51,225 bases of DNA, taken from NCBI GenBank assembly GCA_033549345.1, contig JAWSUT010000023.1, positions 1 to 51,225 on the forward strand, in the 5' to 3' direction. A program made the translations under genes and the position numbers. Shown here piece after piece: positions 15,684-23,924 of this stretch. Origin of the DNA: JAWSUT01 sp033549345 (GTDB taxonomy: Bacteria > Bacillota > Dethiobacteria > Dethiobacterales > Dethiobacteraceae). How positions within the stretch are numbered: position 1 is the first letter of the stretch; each line of letters starts with the position of its first letter. The notes below the pieces were generated by a model, which was not told the DNA's origin, made no database searches, and worked only from the letters and a program-made list of their open reading frames with translations.

Positions 15684-17037
15684 GGACAGTTTCACACAGG
15701 AAGAACAAAACCTGATCCGGCAACTTGGAGTGGCCGGCCTGCCCGATGACATTGTGGATGTTATCTGCAAAGACAACATCCCAGTAGACGAAAGAACCAA
15801 ACGGTCAATCCAGGTGAAGACCCTGCGGAGAATCCATGGAAGAACAGAGAAAAGACCGCTTTGGCTCCAGGTGGCGGCGGCTGCCTTTCTGGCCATGATC
15901 CTCGTTTCAGCCGTAGTAGGGCCAAACCGAATTCTTGCCGGCATTAACGGACTGGTTCGCTTTGTCCCCGGTTTCGGCCTGGAAGAAACTGAGCAAATCA
16001 TGCTTGCTTTGGCAGAGCCGGTTAAGGTGGTACACGGGGAGAACGAATTCGAAATTAACGGCTTGCTCGTCAATGATGAATATACAATCGCTCATATCCG
16101 GGCAAACGGCCCGTCCCCGGACAGTACACTGTTTACAGGAACCGACAAACAAGGTGAGGCGCTGCCGTATTTAGAGGGAGAAGACGGGGCCAGGTATCCA
16201 CTACTGTCGTCTTCTATAAGTTACGGCGGTACAGCACATGCATCCCTGGTCTTTGGGGCCATACCTTCTGAGTACAGAAACATTAATATTGCCCTGCCCG
16301 ATGCGAGTGAGGAGTCCGGCGTCTGGCACCTCGGTCTGCAGTTAACCCCCGCCGATGAACTGACGGCGGCGGAAGATCTGAAGATCGCCAGCCATAAACA
16401 GGGTATAACCGTTACCGCGTTTCACAGCCTGCGGGATAACCAATCTGTAATGACTCTGCTCATTCAGTCCCCACGGGAATACAGCCTGGTCAGGGAAGTG
16501 GGAAACACCTTTTTCCCGCAGAATGAAGGCCGGGAACCATTCCTCCAGGACGACAGGGGAACCGAATATACACTGCTCCGAAAAGGCAGTACCACCGGGT
16601 ACCTGAGCGATGCCCCGTATGAACTGCGCTTTGACCCCGCAGACCCGTCGGCCGGAACATTCTACCTGTCTATCCCTGAAATCCGCTTTCATGAATACAT
16701 CGACGATGTCAAAGTAACTCTGCCTGTACCCGATGCAGGAAAAACGGAGCACAATCAACAGCTGCAGCTTGGCCGCTTCTCTGTCACCTTTACCGGTCTG
16801 GAGCGCGTAACACCAATCCGTCTCAGAATGTACGTGGATCCGGGCCCGGATGACGGCGAAATTCTTGAAATGATTGGCCTGAATATGTCCCACAGCATCA
16901 AAGTAAATGAAGAGACAGGGCGTATGGAGTATATAGAAACAGAAGTGGAACCGGATCAAAATAAACTGACATTTACCGTAGGGAACCTGCAGTATGCAGT
17001 TAAAGGCCCCTGGGAGTTTGAAATTCCACTTAACTAG
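15676..17037 (+). CDS. DUF4179-type membrane protein, probable anti-sigma factor (first pair)
   Basis: A 453-residue protein with a cytoplasmic N-terminus of about 70 residues, one membrane segment (about 72-90, LWLQVAAAAFLAMILVSAVV), the INGLVRFVPGFG element seen in DUF4179 proteins, and a large extracytoplasmic domain. Unlike the second pair downstream, the N-terminus has no HxxxCxxC zinc motif, so binding of the sigma factor must use another surface. TTG 15676 lies inside the end of the sigma gene with AGAGGAGG about 10 bases ahead; a reading from 15616 would overlap the sigma gene more deeply. The anti-sigma role is inferred from the pairing. Confidence 0.7.
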   Translation: MNRDSFTQEEQNLIRQLGVAGLPDDIVDVICKDNIPVDERTKRSIQVKTLRRIHGRTEKRPLWLQVAAAAFLAMILVSAVVGPNRILAGINGLVRFVPGFGLEETEQIMLALAEPVKVVHGENEFEINGLLVNDEYTIAHIRANGPSPDSTLFTGTDKQGEALPYLEGEDGARYPLLSSSISYGGTAHASLVFGAIPSEYRNINIALPDASEESGVWHLGLQLTPADELTAAEDLKIASHKQGITVTAFHSLRDNQSVMTLLIQSPREYSLVREVGNTFFPQNEGREPFLQDDRGTEYTLLRKGSTTGYLSDAPYELRFDPADPSAGTFYLSIPEIRFHEYIDDVKVTLPVPDAGKTEHNQQLQLGRFSVTFTGLERVTPIRLRMYVDPGPDDGEILEMIGLNMSHSIKVNEETGRMEYIETEVEPDQNKLTFTVGNLQYAVKGPWEFEIPLN

Positions 17038-17045
17038 CTCAGATT

Positions 17046-17077
17046 AATCCTGCATTGTTGTGCAGGATTTTCCTTTT
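17046..17077 (+). terminator. Terminator after the first sigma/DUF4179 pair
   Basis: Arms AATCCTGCA (17046-17054) and TGCAGGATT (17061-17069) are followed by TTCCTTTTT. Confidence 0.85.
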
Positions 17078-17172
17078 TGAGAAGAAATTATGGTTATATC
17101 AGTTTCAATTTGACTTTTTCAGGCAATTCAGACGTTATACATTATAGAGATATATAACAGGGGGGTGGCCGG

Positions 17173-17679
17173 GTGGAGAGCAAAACAGAAGCAGCAGGGA
17201 TAGAATTTAAACTTTTTCAGGAAATGCGGCAGCAGCTGTACCGCTATGCTATTGGTATTCTCGGCAGCCCCCATGACGCAGAGGACGCGCTGCAGGAAGC
17301 ATCACTGAAAGTATGGCGCCATACCGGGCAGCTTCCGGACCAGTCATCCGTTTCAGCCTGGCTGTATCGCGTCGTTGTTAACACCTGCCGTGACCATTTG
17401 CGCAAAAAGAAACGCCGGCCTGAACCCAGGCCGCTCGAGGTTCATACCGCCCAAACCCGTGACCGGTATTGGGTGGAGTTTGAAGCAATGATTGCCCATT
17501 TACCGGAAAGGCAGCAGGAGATTGTCATTCTCCGCTTTGGGCTTGACCTGACGTTTAAGGAAGTGGCCGATGTGATGATGCTGCCGGAAAGTACCGTGAA
17601 ATATCAGCTGGGCAAAGCAATAGATACATTGCGGCAGGAATACAAACAGGGAGAGGAGGCGGCAGGCAATGAAATGTGA
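17173..17679 (+). CDS. ECF-type RNA polymerase sigma factor (second pair)
   Basis: A 168-residue ECF sigma factor with region 2 at residues 10-80 (LYRYAIGILGSPHDAEDALQEASLKVWRH, VSAWLYRVVVNTCRDHLRKKKRR) and region 4 at about 105-155 (LPERQQEIVILRFGLDLTFKEVADVMMLPESTVKYQLGKAIDTL). It is closer to the classical ECF consensus than the first copy. GTG 17173 follows AGGGGGGTGG, a very strong ribosome site. It overlaps the anti-sigma gene by 11 bases. The two sigma factors are only distantly alike, so the adjacent pairs may be an old duplication or independent recruitment. Confidence 0.93.
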   Translation: MESKTEAAGIEFKLFQEMRQQLYRYAIGILGSPHDAEDALQEASLKVWRHTGQLPDQSSVSAWLYRVVVNTCRDHLRKKKRRPEPRPLEVHTAQTRDRYWVEFEAMIAHLPERQQEIVILRFGLDLTFKEVADVMMLPESTVKYQLGKAIDTLRQEYKQGEEAAGNEM

Positions 17680-19120
17680 AGATGTAAGAACTCAGATTCT
17701 CGAGGAGCTCATTTCCCCCGAAGCCGGGCGCCATCTTGAACAATGTGCTGAATGCCGTTCATTCCTCGCTACCCTCCAGCGTATGAAACTGACCGTTAGA
17801 AACGGCCTTGATACAGCTTGCTCTCCGAAAGGCCTAAACCATAAAAAACCGCCAAAGCGAGTCAGGCCGCTTTTGGCCGTCGCTTCTATCCTCCTGGCTA
17901 TCCTGATTATTCTCCCCTTTGTCAGCCCTACTGTGGCACGCCAGCTGGAAAAGCTGCCGTTTGTGGAAAACATATTCCGTAATGACGAGGGTTTGCGCGA
18001 AGGCTATACCCTCGCCGGCGGGAAGGAGTATTCCGTAACCGAAAACGGTGTGACCTTTACCGTGCACAGAGTTGTGGCAGATCCGGCCCGGACCGTCTTC
18101 TTTTACAGTATTGAAGGGGAAATCGCTGAACCGTATGAAATCGAACCTCCGCGTACAGCCTGGCGGTACGGTGGCAGCGGTTCTACACATAGAAGGGAGA
18201 CAGCGGAAAACGGCTATACAGGTCAAGTGGAACTTCATGGCGCACTTGATCAGGACATTGAAATTGCCCGCATTACATTAACTTCGCAAGATGGGGTACA
18301 ATGGCCGCTTGATATCCCCGTGGAGTTCATTCAGGAGTTTGAGGGCAATCTGATAGAGGGACTTTCTGTGGAGCGCGATGGTTTTAAGCTGGAGGCAACA
18401 GTCGGTTTTGGCATCACAGGGACACGACTGGACTGGCAAGTTACGGACATAGACGGTATCTTCAAGAAAGAAGGCAGAGGGAAGATCAGACTGAGTTCTG
18501 GGTTTCCTGATTCACTGCAGTTCCTTGAAATGCGGGTGCAGTTAATGTCAGGCAAACAAAGCCTCCGGGGACCATATTTTTCCGGTGGCGGTGGCAGTGG
18601 CATATCTGTAAGCAGTGATATTCTTTATGAACCCATTACCGACAGAACGGATCTTAAAGTCCGTGCTGAAGGTTTTATTGTGGGCGGCAAACCGCTAAAA
18701 GTCCGTGCGCGTAAGTTTCTCTGGCGCTGGAATACACCGGCGTTCTGGCTTCACGATACATTCACACGCTGGGAACGTGTTAATCTAAGGGATGATAAAA
18801 CGGTCATCACGTTAAAGTTTATCCATGGCCGCCTGGCGGAATTAGATGATTTCTACCTGGTGGACCGGCTTGGCAATCGCTATGAACTGGTAAATAGCGA
18901 ACTGACAATCCCGGACCTTGAAGCAGCATATACAAAAGCCTCTGAAGATTTCAGGGCAGGGAAAATCACAGATATTAACTTAGTGCATAACAGGCTGGAA
19001 AAATATTATGAGCTACAGTTTGAACCGCTACCGCAGGATGAAAGAGTGTTCACCCTGCATGCCGACACGGTGCTCTACAAATCAAAAACAGTCCTGGAAA
19101 TCCCCGTCCCGGCCGAATAA
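17669..19120 (+). CDS. Zinc-finger anti-sigma factor with DUF4179-like extracellular domain (second pair)
   Basis: A 483-residue membrane protein. The N-terminus holds HLEQCAECRSFL (about residues 22-33), the HxxxCxxC zinc motif of anti-sigma factors that clamp ECF sigma factors. One membrane segment follows (about 69-86, LLAVASILLAILIILPFV), then LEKLPFVENIFRNDEGL, which corresponds to the RFVPGFG element of the first pair, and a long extracytoplasmic sensor region. The 11-base overlap with the sigma gene supports a sigma/anti-sigma pair. The signal it senses is unknown. Confidence 0.85.
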   Translation: MKCEDVRTQILEELISPEAGRHLEQCAECRSFLATLQRMKLTVRNGLDTACSPKGLNHKKPPKRVRPLLAVASILLAILIILPFVSPTVARQLEKLPFVENIFRNDEGLREGYTLAGGKEYSVTENGVTFTVHRVVADPARTVFFYSIEGEIAEPYEIEPPRTAWRYGGSGSTHRRETAENGYTGQVELHGALDQDIEIARITLTSQDGVQWPLDIPVEFIQEFEGNLIEGLSVERDGFKLEATVGFGITGTRLDWQVTDIDGIFKKEGRGKIRLSSGFPDSLQFLEMRVQLMSGKQSLRGPYFSGGGGSGISVSSDILYEPITDRTDLKVRAEGFIVGGKPLKVRARKFLWRWNTPAFWLHDTFTRWERVNLRDDKTVITLKFIHGRLAELDDFYLVDRLGNRYELVNSELTIPDLEAAYTKASEDFRAGKITDINLVHNRLEKYYELQFEPLPQDERVFTLHADTVLYKSKTVLEIPVPAE

Positions 19121-19138
19121 ATCGCGACAGAGAGAAAA

Positions 19139-19176
19139 GGCCTTTCATCTACTTTTGAGAGATGAAGGCCCTTATT
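19139..19176 (+). terminator. Terminator between the anti-sigma gene and the convergent membrane gene
   Basis: Arms GGCCTTTCATCT (19139-19150) and AGATGAAGGCC (19160-19170), with one bulged base, are followed by a T-rich stretch. The stretch 19121-19219 otherwise shows nothing. Confidence 0.8.
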
Positions 19177-19219
19177 ATTAATGCTGCGTGTTTCCTGCTT
19201 ACAAGCGTTAAAAATTTAA

Positions 19220-19636
19220 TCAGGTTACTTGCTGTTTTTTAAGTAAGTATTTTCTGAACAGAAGGCCCAGTGAAATTCCAAATACAACCGAACCAATCAT
19301 ATGTACATAATAGTCATTAATCGGCCGGGGTGGAATTAATCCGGGGCCTTCGATAATCCAGACAAAGAGGCCTTCAAGAAATACCCAGCTAACTAAACCG
19401 AAGCCGACGCTTTTGGCGATCAGGTAGTCCCATCCTAATTTCTTAAGTAGATGATAGAAGATAATCGCCAGCAGTCCGCTTAGTACAGACGTTGTGGCTA
19501 AACCCAAGACAGCATTTGGTCTGTTCAGTGTAACAATCAGGCTGTTTAATTGATACACACTGTATTTGCCAACTCCCAATAGGACCATAATGCGGGTAAC
19601 TGCTTCATAAGGTAAGGTTGACAGGGCGCCTAACAA
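19220..19636 (-). CDS. Small membrane protein of unknown function, N-terminus uncertain
   Basis: A 138-residue reading with about four membrane segments and the stretches YEAVTRIMVLLGVGKYSVYQ and PPRPINDYYVHMIGSVVFG, which look like a conserved Firmicutes membrane protein that I cannot name. The only in-frame start is TTG 19636 without a ribosome site. Just upstream, an ATG (19658-19656, minus strand) opens the neighbouring frame, reads MINRLSP, and would join this frame if one T of a TTTT run near 19637 were removed. The gene may therefore be frameshifted or start inefficiently. Function unknown. Confidence 0.5.
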   Translation of the reverse strand: MLGALSTLPYEAVTRIMVLLGVGKYSVYQLNSLIVTLNRPNAVLGLATTSVLSGLLAIIFYHLLKKLGWDYLIAKSVGFGLVSWVFLEGLFVWIIEGPGLIPPRPINDYYVHMIGSVVFGISLGLLFRKYLLKKQQVT

Positions 19637-19835
19637 AAGGCGACAAGCGGTTTATCATAATTCAAATATATATACCCCCTGTAGATTGGCATCACTACAC
19701 ACTGAATATATTTCCCTGTTCTAAAATATTTATAGACTTCAGTGTTTCTTAAAGGGTTGTTTAGCAGTAGGGAAGAAATAATTTAATGTAGATCGTATAA
19801 ATTACCTCTGGAGAGAAATATTGGGAGGGTTTATT

Positions 19836-20594
19836 GTGCCATACCTTCTGTTTTTTGTAATAAACGTTCTGATGGCGGCCTGGGTATCCGAGGATGCGAA
19901 AAAACGTGATAAAAGCGGTGTCTGGGGAGTTTTGGTTTTCTTTACCGGAATTGTGGGGCTGTTAATTTACTTTGCTGTCCGGGAAGGATTGCAGAGTGAG
20001 CATTCGTCTGCTTTTCTGGTAACAAAAGTTATGACTGTGCTGTTTATTCTGAGTTTATCCCTGAATGTCTATTTTTACGCAAATCTGAACAGAGTACGTG
20101 AAAACGGGAAAGGTTTTGCACTGCAGACCATGTCGGCCCAGGTCGATACACTGAGCCAGATGTCGCGGATCATGGAAATTGTCCTTAATAATCCTGAAAA
20201 CTCCGAACAAATCAAGCGACTGGTTGAAATAAATTTTGCAAGCGGAACGCTCTATGGCATGATGAACAGCCAGGCGAAGTTTATTGATCGGGAAATGATT
20301 GATGAGTTATTTAGGTTGGCTGTCCATGCAGATCAGATTGTTGAGAGCTATTATTATCCTGATGAGGTAGCCGCGCTGACGGAAGCTGAACGTAATGAAT
20401 TACAAGTATTTACCGCTAATCTAATCGAGGCGACAAGTGAAATTAATGAAATGTTGTTTCTTATATTTTCACAACAGTATATTGTCAGAACGGGAACCTA
20501 CAATCTGCCTGAACAACCAAAAATTGTTGAGATGCTGAAAACAATAAACAACGAACACAGTGAACTTGGCATTATCCAAGGAGGACAATGGTGA
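19836..20594 (+). CDS. Membrane-anchored protein of unknown function
   Basis: A 252-residue protein with two N-terminal membrane segments (about 2-17 and 29-49, separated by EDAKKRDKSGVWG, a motif seen in short membrane proteins with a PLD_N-like hairpin) and a third at about 62-80. A helical soluble region follows to the end (QVDTLSQMSRIMEIVLNNPENSEQIKRLVEINFASG). No catalytic motif is visible. GTG 19836 is chosen because GGGAGGG lies 6 bases upstream and would be part of the coding sequence if TTG 19821 were used. It overlaps the next gene by 7 bases. Function unknown. Confidence 0.65.
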   Translation: MPYLLFFVINVLMAAWVSEDAKKRDKSGVWGVLVFFTGIVGLLIYFAVREGLQSEHSSAFLVTKVMTVLFILSLSLNVYFYANLNRVRENGKGFALQTMSAQVDTLSQMSRIMEIVLNNPENSEQIKRLVEINFASGTLYGMMNSQAKFIDREMIDELFRLAVHADQIVESYYYPDEVAALTEAERNELQVFTANLIEATSEINEMLFLIFSQQYIVRTGTYNLPEQPKIVEMLKTINNEHSELGIIQGGQW

Positions 20595-20911
20595 AAAAAA
20601 GACTCGTGTTTTTTGCCCTAGCCATCGCTTTGATGTTTGTACTGGCATCTCCTATGGTGTATCCTGTTACGGTAAGCGGTTATAATCAGCTTCAACCGCT
20701 GCGCCTGGGGTTTCCCCTGCCATACCTTGAACAGCAGGTTACCCTGACGCCGTTTGACTCGGATTTTCCGCTCACGTTGCGCATGCAAAGCCCCTTGGAG
20801 AATCCTAGCACTATCCTCTGGGGGAACCTGCTTCTTGATGTAGTGCTGGTGGCAGGCATGTTGTTTGTTCTCTGGCTGCTGACTAAAGTGCTCCTTGCGC
20901 GATTTGTCTAA
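20588..20911 (+). CDS. Two-span membrane protein of unknown function
   Basis: A 107-residue protein with a signal-anchor-like N-terminus (about 5-22, LVFFALAIALMFVLASPM), a 50-residue external part rich in aromatic residues and prolines, and a second membrane segment (about 79-102). AAGGAGG precedes the ATG and the overlap with the preceding gene shows coupling, so the two products may work together. It is not recognised. Confidence 0.6.
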   Translation: MVKKRLVFFALAIALMFVLASPMVYPVTVSGYNQLQPLRLGFPLPYLEQQVTLTPFDSDFPLTLRMQSPLENPSTILWGNLLLDVVLVAGMLFVLWLLTKVLLARFV

Positions 20912-20912
20912 C

Positions 20913-20941
20913 TTTACCGGCTTTGCCATCTGTGCTATAAT
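20913..20941 (+). promoter_or_regulatory. Promoter of the SCIFF gene
   Basis: TTTACC (20913-20918), a 17-base spacer and a perfect TATAAT (20936-20941) end 31 bases before the SCIFF start codon. Confidence 0.75.
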
Positions 20942-20972
20942 CGTACTGTAAACTGTCGAGGAGGCGAACAAT

Positions 20973-21125
20973 GTGGAAAAGAAGCATATTATCACTGTAA
21001 ATCCCGATGCGGCCAAGGCTTTTGAAGAGGGGACCGGCTGCGGCGAGTGCCCCACTTCCTGCCAGTCCGCCTGTAAAACGTCCTGCACAGTAGGCAACCA
21101 GGTCTGTACAAGAGACGAGAAGTAA
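20973..21125 (+). CDS. scfA: SCIFF precursor peptide (six-cysteine peptide)
   Basis: A 50-residue peptide too short for ordinary gene calling. It carries six Cys at positions 23, 26, 30, 34, 38 and 45, with the conserved tail CQSACKTSCTVGNQVC of the SCIFF (six cysteines in forty-five) family. SCIFF peptides are near-universal in Clostridia and are the substrates of the radical SAM enzyme encoded next, which forms a thioether crosslink; the biological role of the product is unknown. The start is GTG 20973, with GAGGAGG 6 bases upstream; an ATG at 20971 opens a 9-codon frame only. The gene has its own promoter and terminator. Confidence 0.95.
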   Translation: MEKKHIITVNPDAAKAFEEGTGCGECPTSCQSACKTSCTVGNQVCTRDEK

Positions 21126-21131
21126 GACTGG

Positions 21132-21160
21132 AAAAAAGTAGTCGCAGACTACTTTTTTTT
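21132..21160 (+). terminator. Terminator between SCIFF and its maturase gene
   Basis: Perfect arms (21132-21143 and 21147-21158) close on a GCA loop and end in eight T residues. It would give a short abundant SCIFF transcript and only partial read-through into the maturase gene. Confidence 0.9.
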
Positions 21161-21169
21161 AATAGAATG

Positions 21170-21200
21170 CCGTGACAGGGGACCCGTCCCCGTGTCACGG
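21170..21200 (+). repeat. REP-like palindrome
   Basis: CCGTGACAGGGGAC and GTCCCCGTGTCACGG form a near-perfect hairpin of 14-15 bp with a two-base centre and a single bulge. Palindromes built on GTGACAGGGGAC are scattered between genes in many Clostridia, where they resemble REP elements mobilised by IS200-like RAYT transposases. No RAYT gene lies in this window, and no other copy was seen. Confidence 0.7.
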
Positions 21201-21226
21201 TACTCAGGAAGAAGGACTTGTTACGT

Positions 21227-22579
21227 ATGGTATATACATTTGCGATGCATGGGTTGAGGCTGGCGCTGGATGTGGAAAGCGGCGCGCTGCATGTTTTGGA
21301 TGAAGACGCTTTTTTTGCCGTGCGGTGGCTGGCGACAGGGGCTATGCCCTATGAGGTGGAGCGTGAGCTCGTCAAAAGAATAGGCACGGATGAAGCACGT
21401 TTAGTTATGGATGAAATCCGTGAGTTAAAAGAAAAAGGAATTCTCTTCAGCAAGAAAAGGGACGTGGCCGATACAGGAGAAAACGTGGTTAAAGCGCTTT
21501 GTCTTCATCTGGCCCATGACTGTAACCTGCGCTGTACATACTGCTTTGCCGGAGAGGGCCATTACGGTGGCAGTCGCGGTTTGATGCCGCTGGAGACGGC
21601 CAAAAAAGCGGTGGAATTTTTACTGGCAAACAGCCAAGGACGCAAACACTGCGAGATTGATTTTTTTGGCGGTGAGCCACTTTTGAATTTTGAGGTGCTA
21701 AAAGAGACGGTAACCTATGGCAGGGCACGGGCTGAGGAACTGGGTAAGATACTGAAATTTACCGTGACCACCAATGCCCTGAGGGTGCCGCCCGAGGTGC
21801 GGGACTACCTGAAGCAGGAAAACATCAGCATTGTGCTGTCGCTGGACGGACGGGAAGAAGTGCATGACCGGATGCGTAAACTGCCCGGCGGCGGCGGCAG
21901 TTGGCAGCAGGTACTGGATAACTGTAAAGCGATAGTGGCTGACCGCGGCGGGGACAACTACTATCTGCGGGGAACGTATACGCGCCACAACCTGGATTTT
22001 GCCAACGATGTGGCACAGATGATTGATGAAGGGTTCAAACAGATTTCCCTGGAGCCGGCGGTGCTCTCGCCGGAAGCCGCTGAAGCGCTGCGTGCAGAGG
22101 ACCTGCCGCAAATTTTTGCCGAGTATGAGCGGCTGGTTCGCATGTTATGGGACCTGGAGAGTATGGGCAGGAACGTTTTTTTCTTTCACTTCGAGCTGGA
22201 CCTGGACAAGGGGCCGTGTGCAAAGAAGCGGTCGCAGGGTTGCGGCGCAGGGTCTGCGTATCTGGCGGTAACACCTGACGGACGTCTGTATCCCTGCCAC
22301 CAGTTTGCCGGGGAGGAAGATTTTTGCGCAGGACATGTTGATACAGGCATTAACTCCGAAGTGTTGGCGAAGTTTGCCGGTTTGGATACGGTGGAAAAAA
22401 AGACCTGTAAGAAATGCTTTGCCCGGTATTTCTGCGGCGGCGGCTGTCATGCGGCCGCGTGGAACATGAGCGGGGATCTGACAGTACCCTATGCTCTGGG
22501 GTGCGAACTGCATAAAAAAAGGGTGGAATGCGGACTTTATCTGCAGGCCAGGCGGATGCTGGCCAAAACAAGCGGGTGA
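21227..22579 (+). CDS. scfB: SCIFF radical SAM maturase (thioether-forming, SPASM domain)
   Basis: A 450-residue radical SAM peptide-modifying enzyme. The N-terminal part is a peptide-recognition domain (HGLRLALDVESGALHVLDED), the core begins with the cluster motif CNLRCTYC (Cys99, 103 and 106), and the C-terminal SPASM region carries CGAGSAYLAVTPDGRLYPC, CKKCFARYFCGGGC and a late Cys pair that hold auxiliary iron-sulfur clusters. It crosslinks the SCIFF peptide encoded just upstream. ATG 21227 is preferred over TTG 21218 because AGGAAGAAGGA would touch the latter, and because relatives start at this point. It is followed 7 bases later by rarA. Confidence 0.95.
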   Translation: MVYTFAMHGLRLALDVESGALHVLDEDAFFAVRWLATGAMPYEVERELVKRIGTDEARLVMDEIRELKEKGILFSKKRDVADTGENVVKALCLHLAHDCNLRCTYCFAGEGHYGGSRGLMPLETAKKAVEFLLANSQGRKHCEIDFFGGEPLLNFEVLKETVTYGRARAEELGKILKFTVTTNALRVPPEVRDYLKQENISIVLSLDGREEVHDRMRKLPGGGGSWQQVLDNCKAIVADRGGDNYYLRGTYTRHNLDFANDVAQMIDEGFKQISLEPAVLSPEAAEALRAEDLPQIFAEYERLVRMLWDLESMGRNVFFFHFELDLDKGPCAKKRSQGCGAGSAYLAVTPDGRLYPCHQFAGEEDFCAGHVDTGINSEVLAKFAGLDTVEKKTCKKCFARYFCGGGCHAAAWNMSGDLTVPYALGCELHKKRVECGLYLQARRMLAKTSG

Positions 22580-22586
22580 GAATAAA

Positions 22587-23924
22587 ATGGATATCTTTTC
22601 TGCACGCGAAGAAGAAGAACTGAAAAAACACGGGCCGCTTGCCCTGCGCCTGCGCCCCAAAAACCTGGAGAGGTTTGCGGGTCAAAAGCATCTTGTGGGT
22701 GAAGGCAAGCCGCTGCGGCGTCTTGTTGAGAGCGACGTTCTGTCATCTCTGCTGTTTTTTGGCCCGCCGGGAACGGGAAAGACCACCCTGGCGGAAATCA
22801 TTGCGGAGAAGACAAACGCTTCTTTTGTGCGCGTCAACGCCACATCTTCCAGCGTGTCGGAACTGAGAAAAGAGATGGAGGCGGCCAGAAGCCGCCTGGC
22901 TCAGGACGGCAAACGGACCGTCCTCTTTATAGATGAAATCCACCGGTTTAACAAAGCGCAGCAGGATGCGCTGCTGCCGGCGGTGGAAAAAGGCATTGTG
23001 GTACTCATCGGCGCAACAACAGAGAACCCGTACTTTACCGTAAACGCGCCGCTGTTGTCCCGGATGCGCATTTTTCCTTTTGAGCCACTGCTGCAGTCCG
23101 ATATCCGGGAACTGTTGGAGCGCGCGCTTTTGGCGCCGGAAGCATATCTGGGCGATGTTACAGTGGATGACGAAGCACTGGAACACCTGGCTGTGATGGC
23201 TAACGGCGATGCGCGGACGGCGTTAAACGCCCTGGAGCTGGCGGCGGCGCTGGCTGATGATGTTAACGGGAAAAAGACGGTGGATATGACATTGGCGGAA
23301 GAGGCGGTGCAGCGGCGGGCTGTGGTGTATGACCGCGACGGCGATGCTCACTATGATGTGATATCCGCGTTTATTAAATCGGTGCGGGGCTCCGATCCCG
23401 ATGCTGCGCTTTACTGGCTGGCGCGGATGCTGGAGGCGGGAGAGGACCCGCTTTTTGTGGCACGCCGACTTGTGATTCTGGCTTCAGAGGATATCGGCAA
23501 TGCCGATCCCCACGGCCTGTTGGTGGCCACTGCGGCTTCTCAGGCTGTGCATATGATCGGGATGCCGGAAGCACGGATTACGCTGGCCCAGGCCACGACC
23601 TACCTGGCCAGCGCCCCCAAGAGCAATGCGGCCTATATGGGGATTGAAAAGGCGCTGGCTCTGGTGAAGAAGCGACCGGGTGACCGGGTGCCGCCCCATC
23701 TGCGTGATGCACACTACAGCGGGGCAAAAAAAATTGGGCACGGCAAAGGCTATGTCTATCCCCATGACTACCCGGGTAATTTTATTCCCCAAAATTATCT
23801 GCCGGAGGGGATGGAGAGGCCGAAGTTTTATGAACCCGGCGAAAACGGCTACGAGCGGTCGATTAAGGAACGTCTTGAGCGTTGGGACGCATTGCGCAAA
23901 AAGAATGGTGACGGTGATGAATGA
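22587..23924 (+). CDS. rarA: Replication-associated recombination protein A (AAA+ ATPase)
   Basis: Also called MgsA or, in yeast, WHIP/Mgs1. It acts at stalled replication forks. The 445 residues show Walker A GPPGTGKTT (near residue 56), Walker B LFIDEIHRFN with sensor GATTENPYF, and the C-terminal tetramerisation region with GAKKIGHGKGYVYPHDYPGNF. ATG 22587 opens directly on MDIFSAREEEELKKHGPLA, the usual family start; the reading from 22491 is only upstream extension. It sits between scfB and yigZ, overlapping the latter by 8 bases. Confidence 0.96.
   Translation: MDIFSAREEEELKKHGPLALRLRPKNLERFAGQKHLVGEGKPLRRLVESDVLSSLLFFGPPGTGKTTLAEIIAEKTNASFVRVNATSSSVSELRKEMEAARSRLAQDGKRTVLFIDEIHRFNKAQQDALLPAVEKGIVVLIGATTENPYFTVNAPLLSRMRIFPFEPLLQSDIRELLERALLAPEAYLGDVTVDDEALEHLAVMANGDARTALNALELAAALADDVNGKKTVDMTLAEEAVQRRAVVYDRDGDAHYDVISAFIKSVRGSDPDAALYWLARMLEAGEDPLFVARRLVILASEDIGNADPHGLLVATAASQAVHMIGMPEARITLAQATTYLASAPKSNAAYMGIEKALALVKKRPGDRVPPHLRDAHYSGAKKIGHGKGYVYPHDYPGNFIPQNYLPEGMERPKFYEPGENGYERSIKERLERWDALRKKNGDGDE

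Noticed and set aside
17110..17140. TTGACT and TTATAC as a promoter of the second sigma gene
   Set aside because: The spacer would be 19 bases, and no better pair was found, so it is not listed as a feature.
23680..23916. N-terminal extension of the YigZ-family frame into rarA
   Set aside because: The extra residues lie inside rarA in another frame and are outside the IMPACT domain; ATG 23917 gives the normal start.
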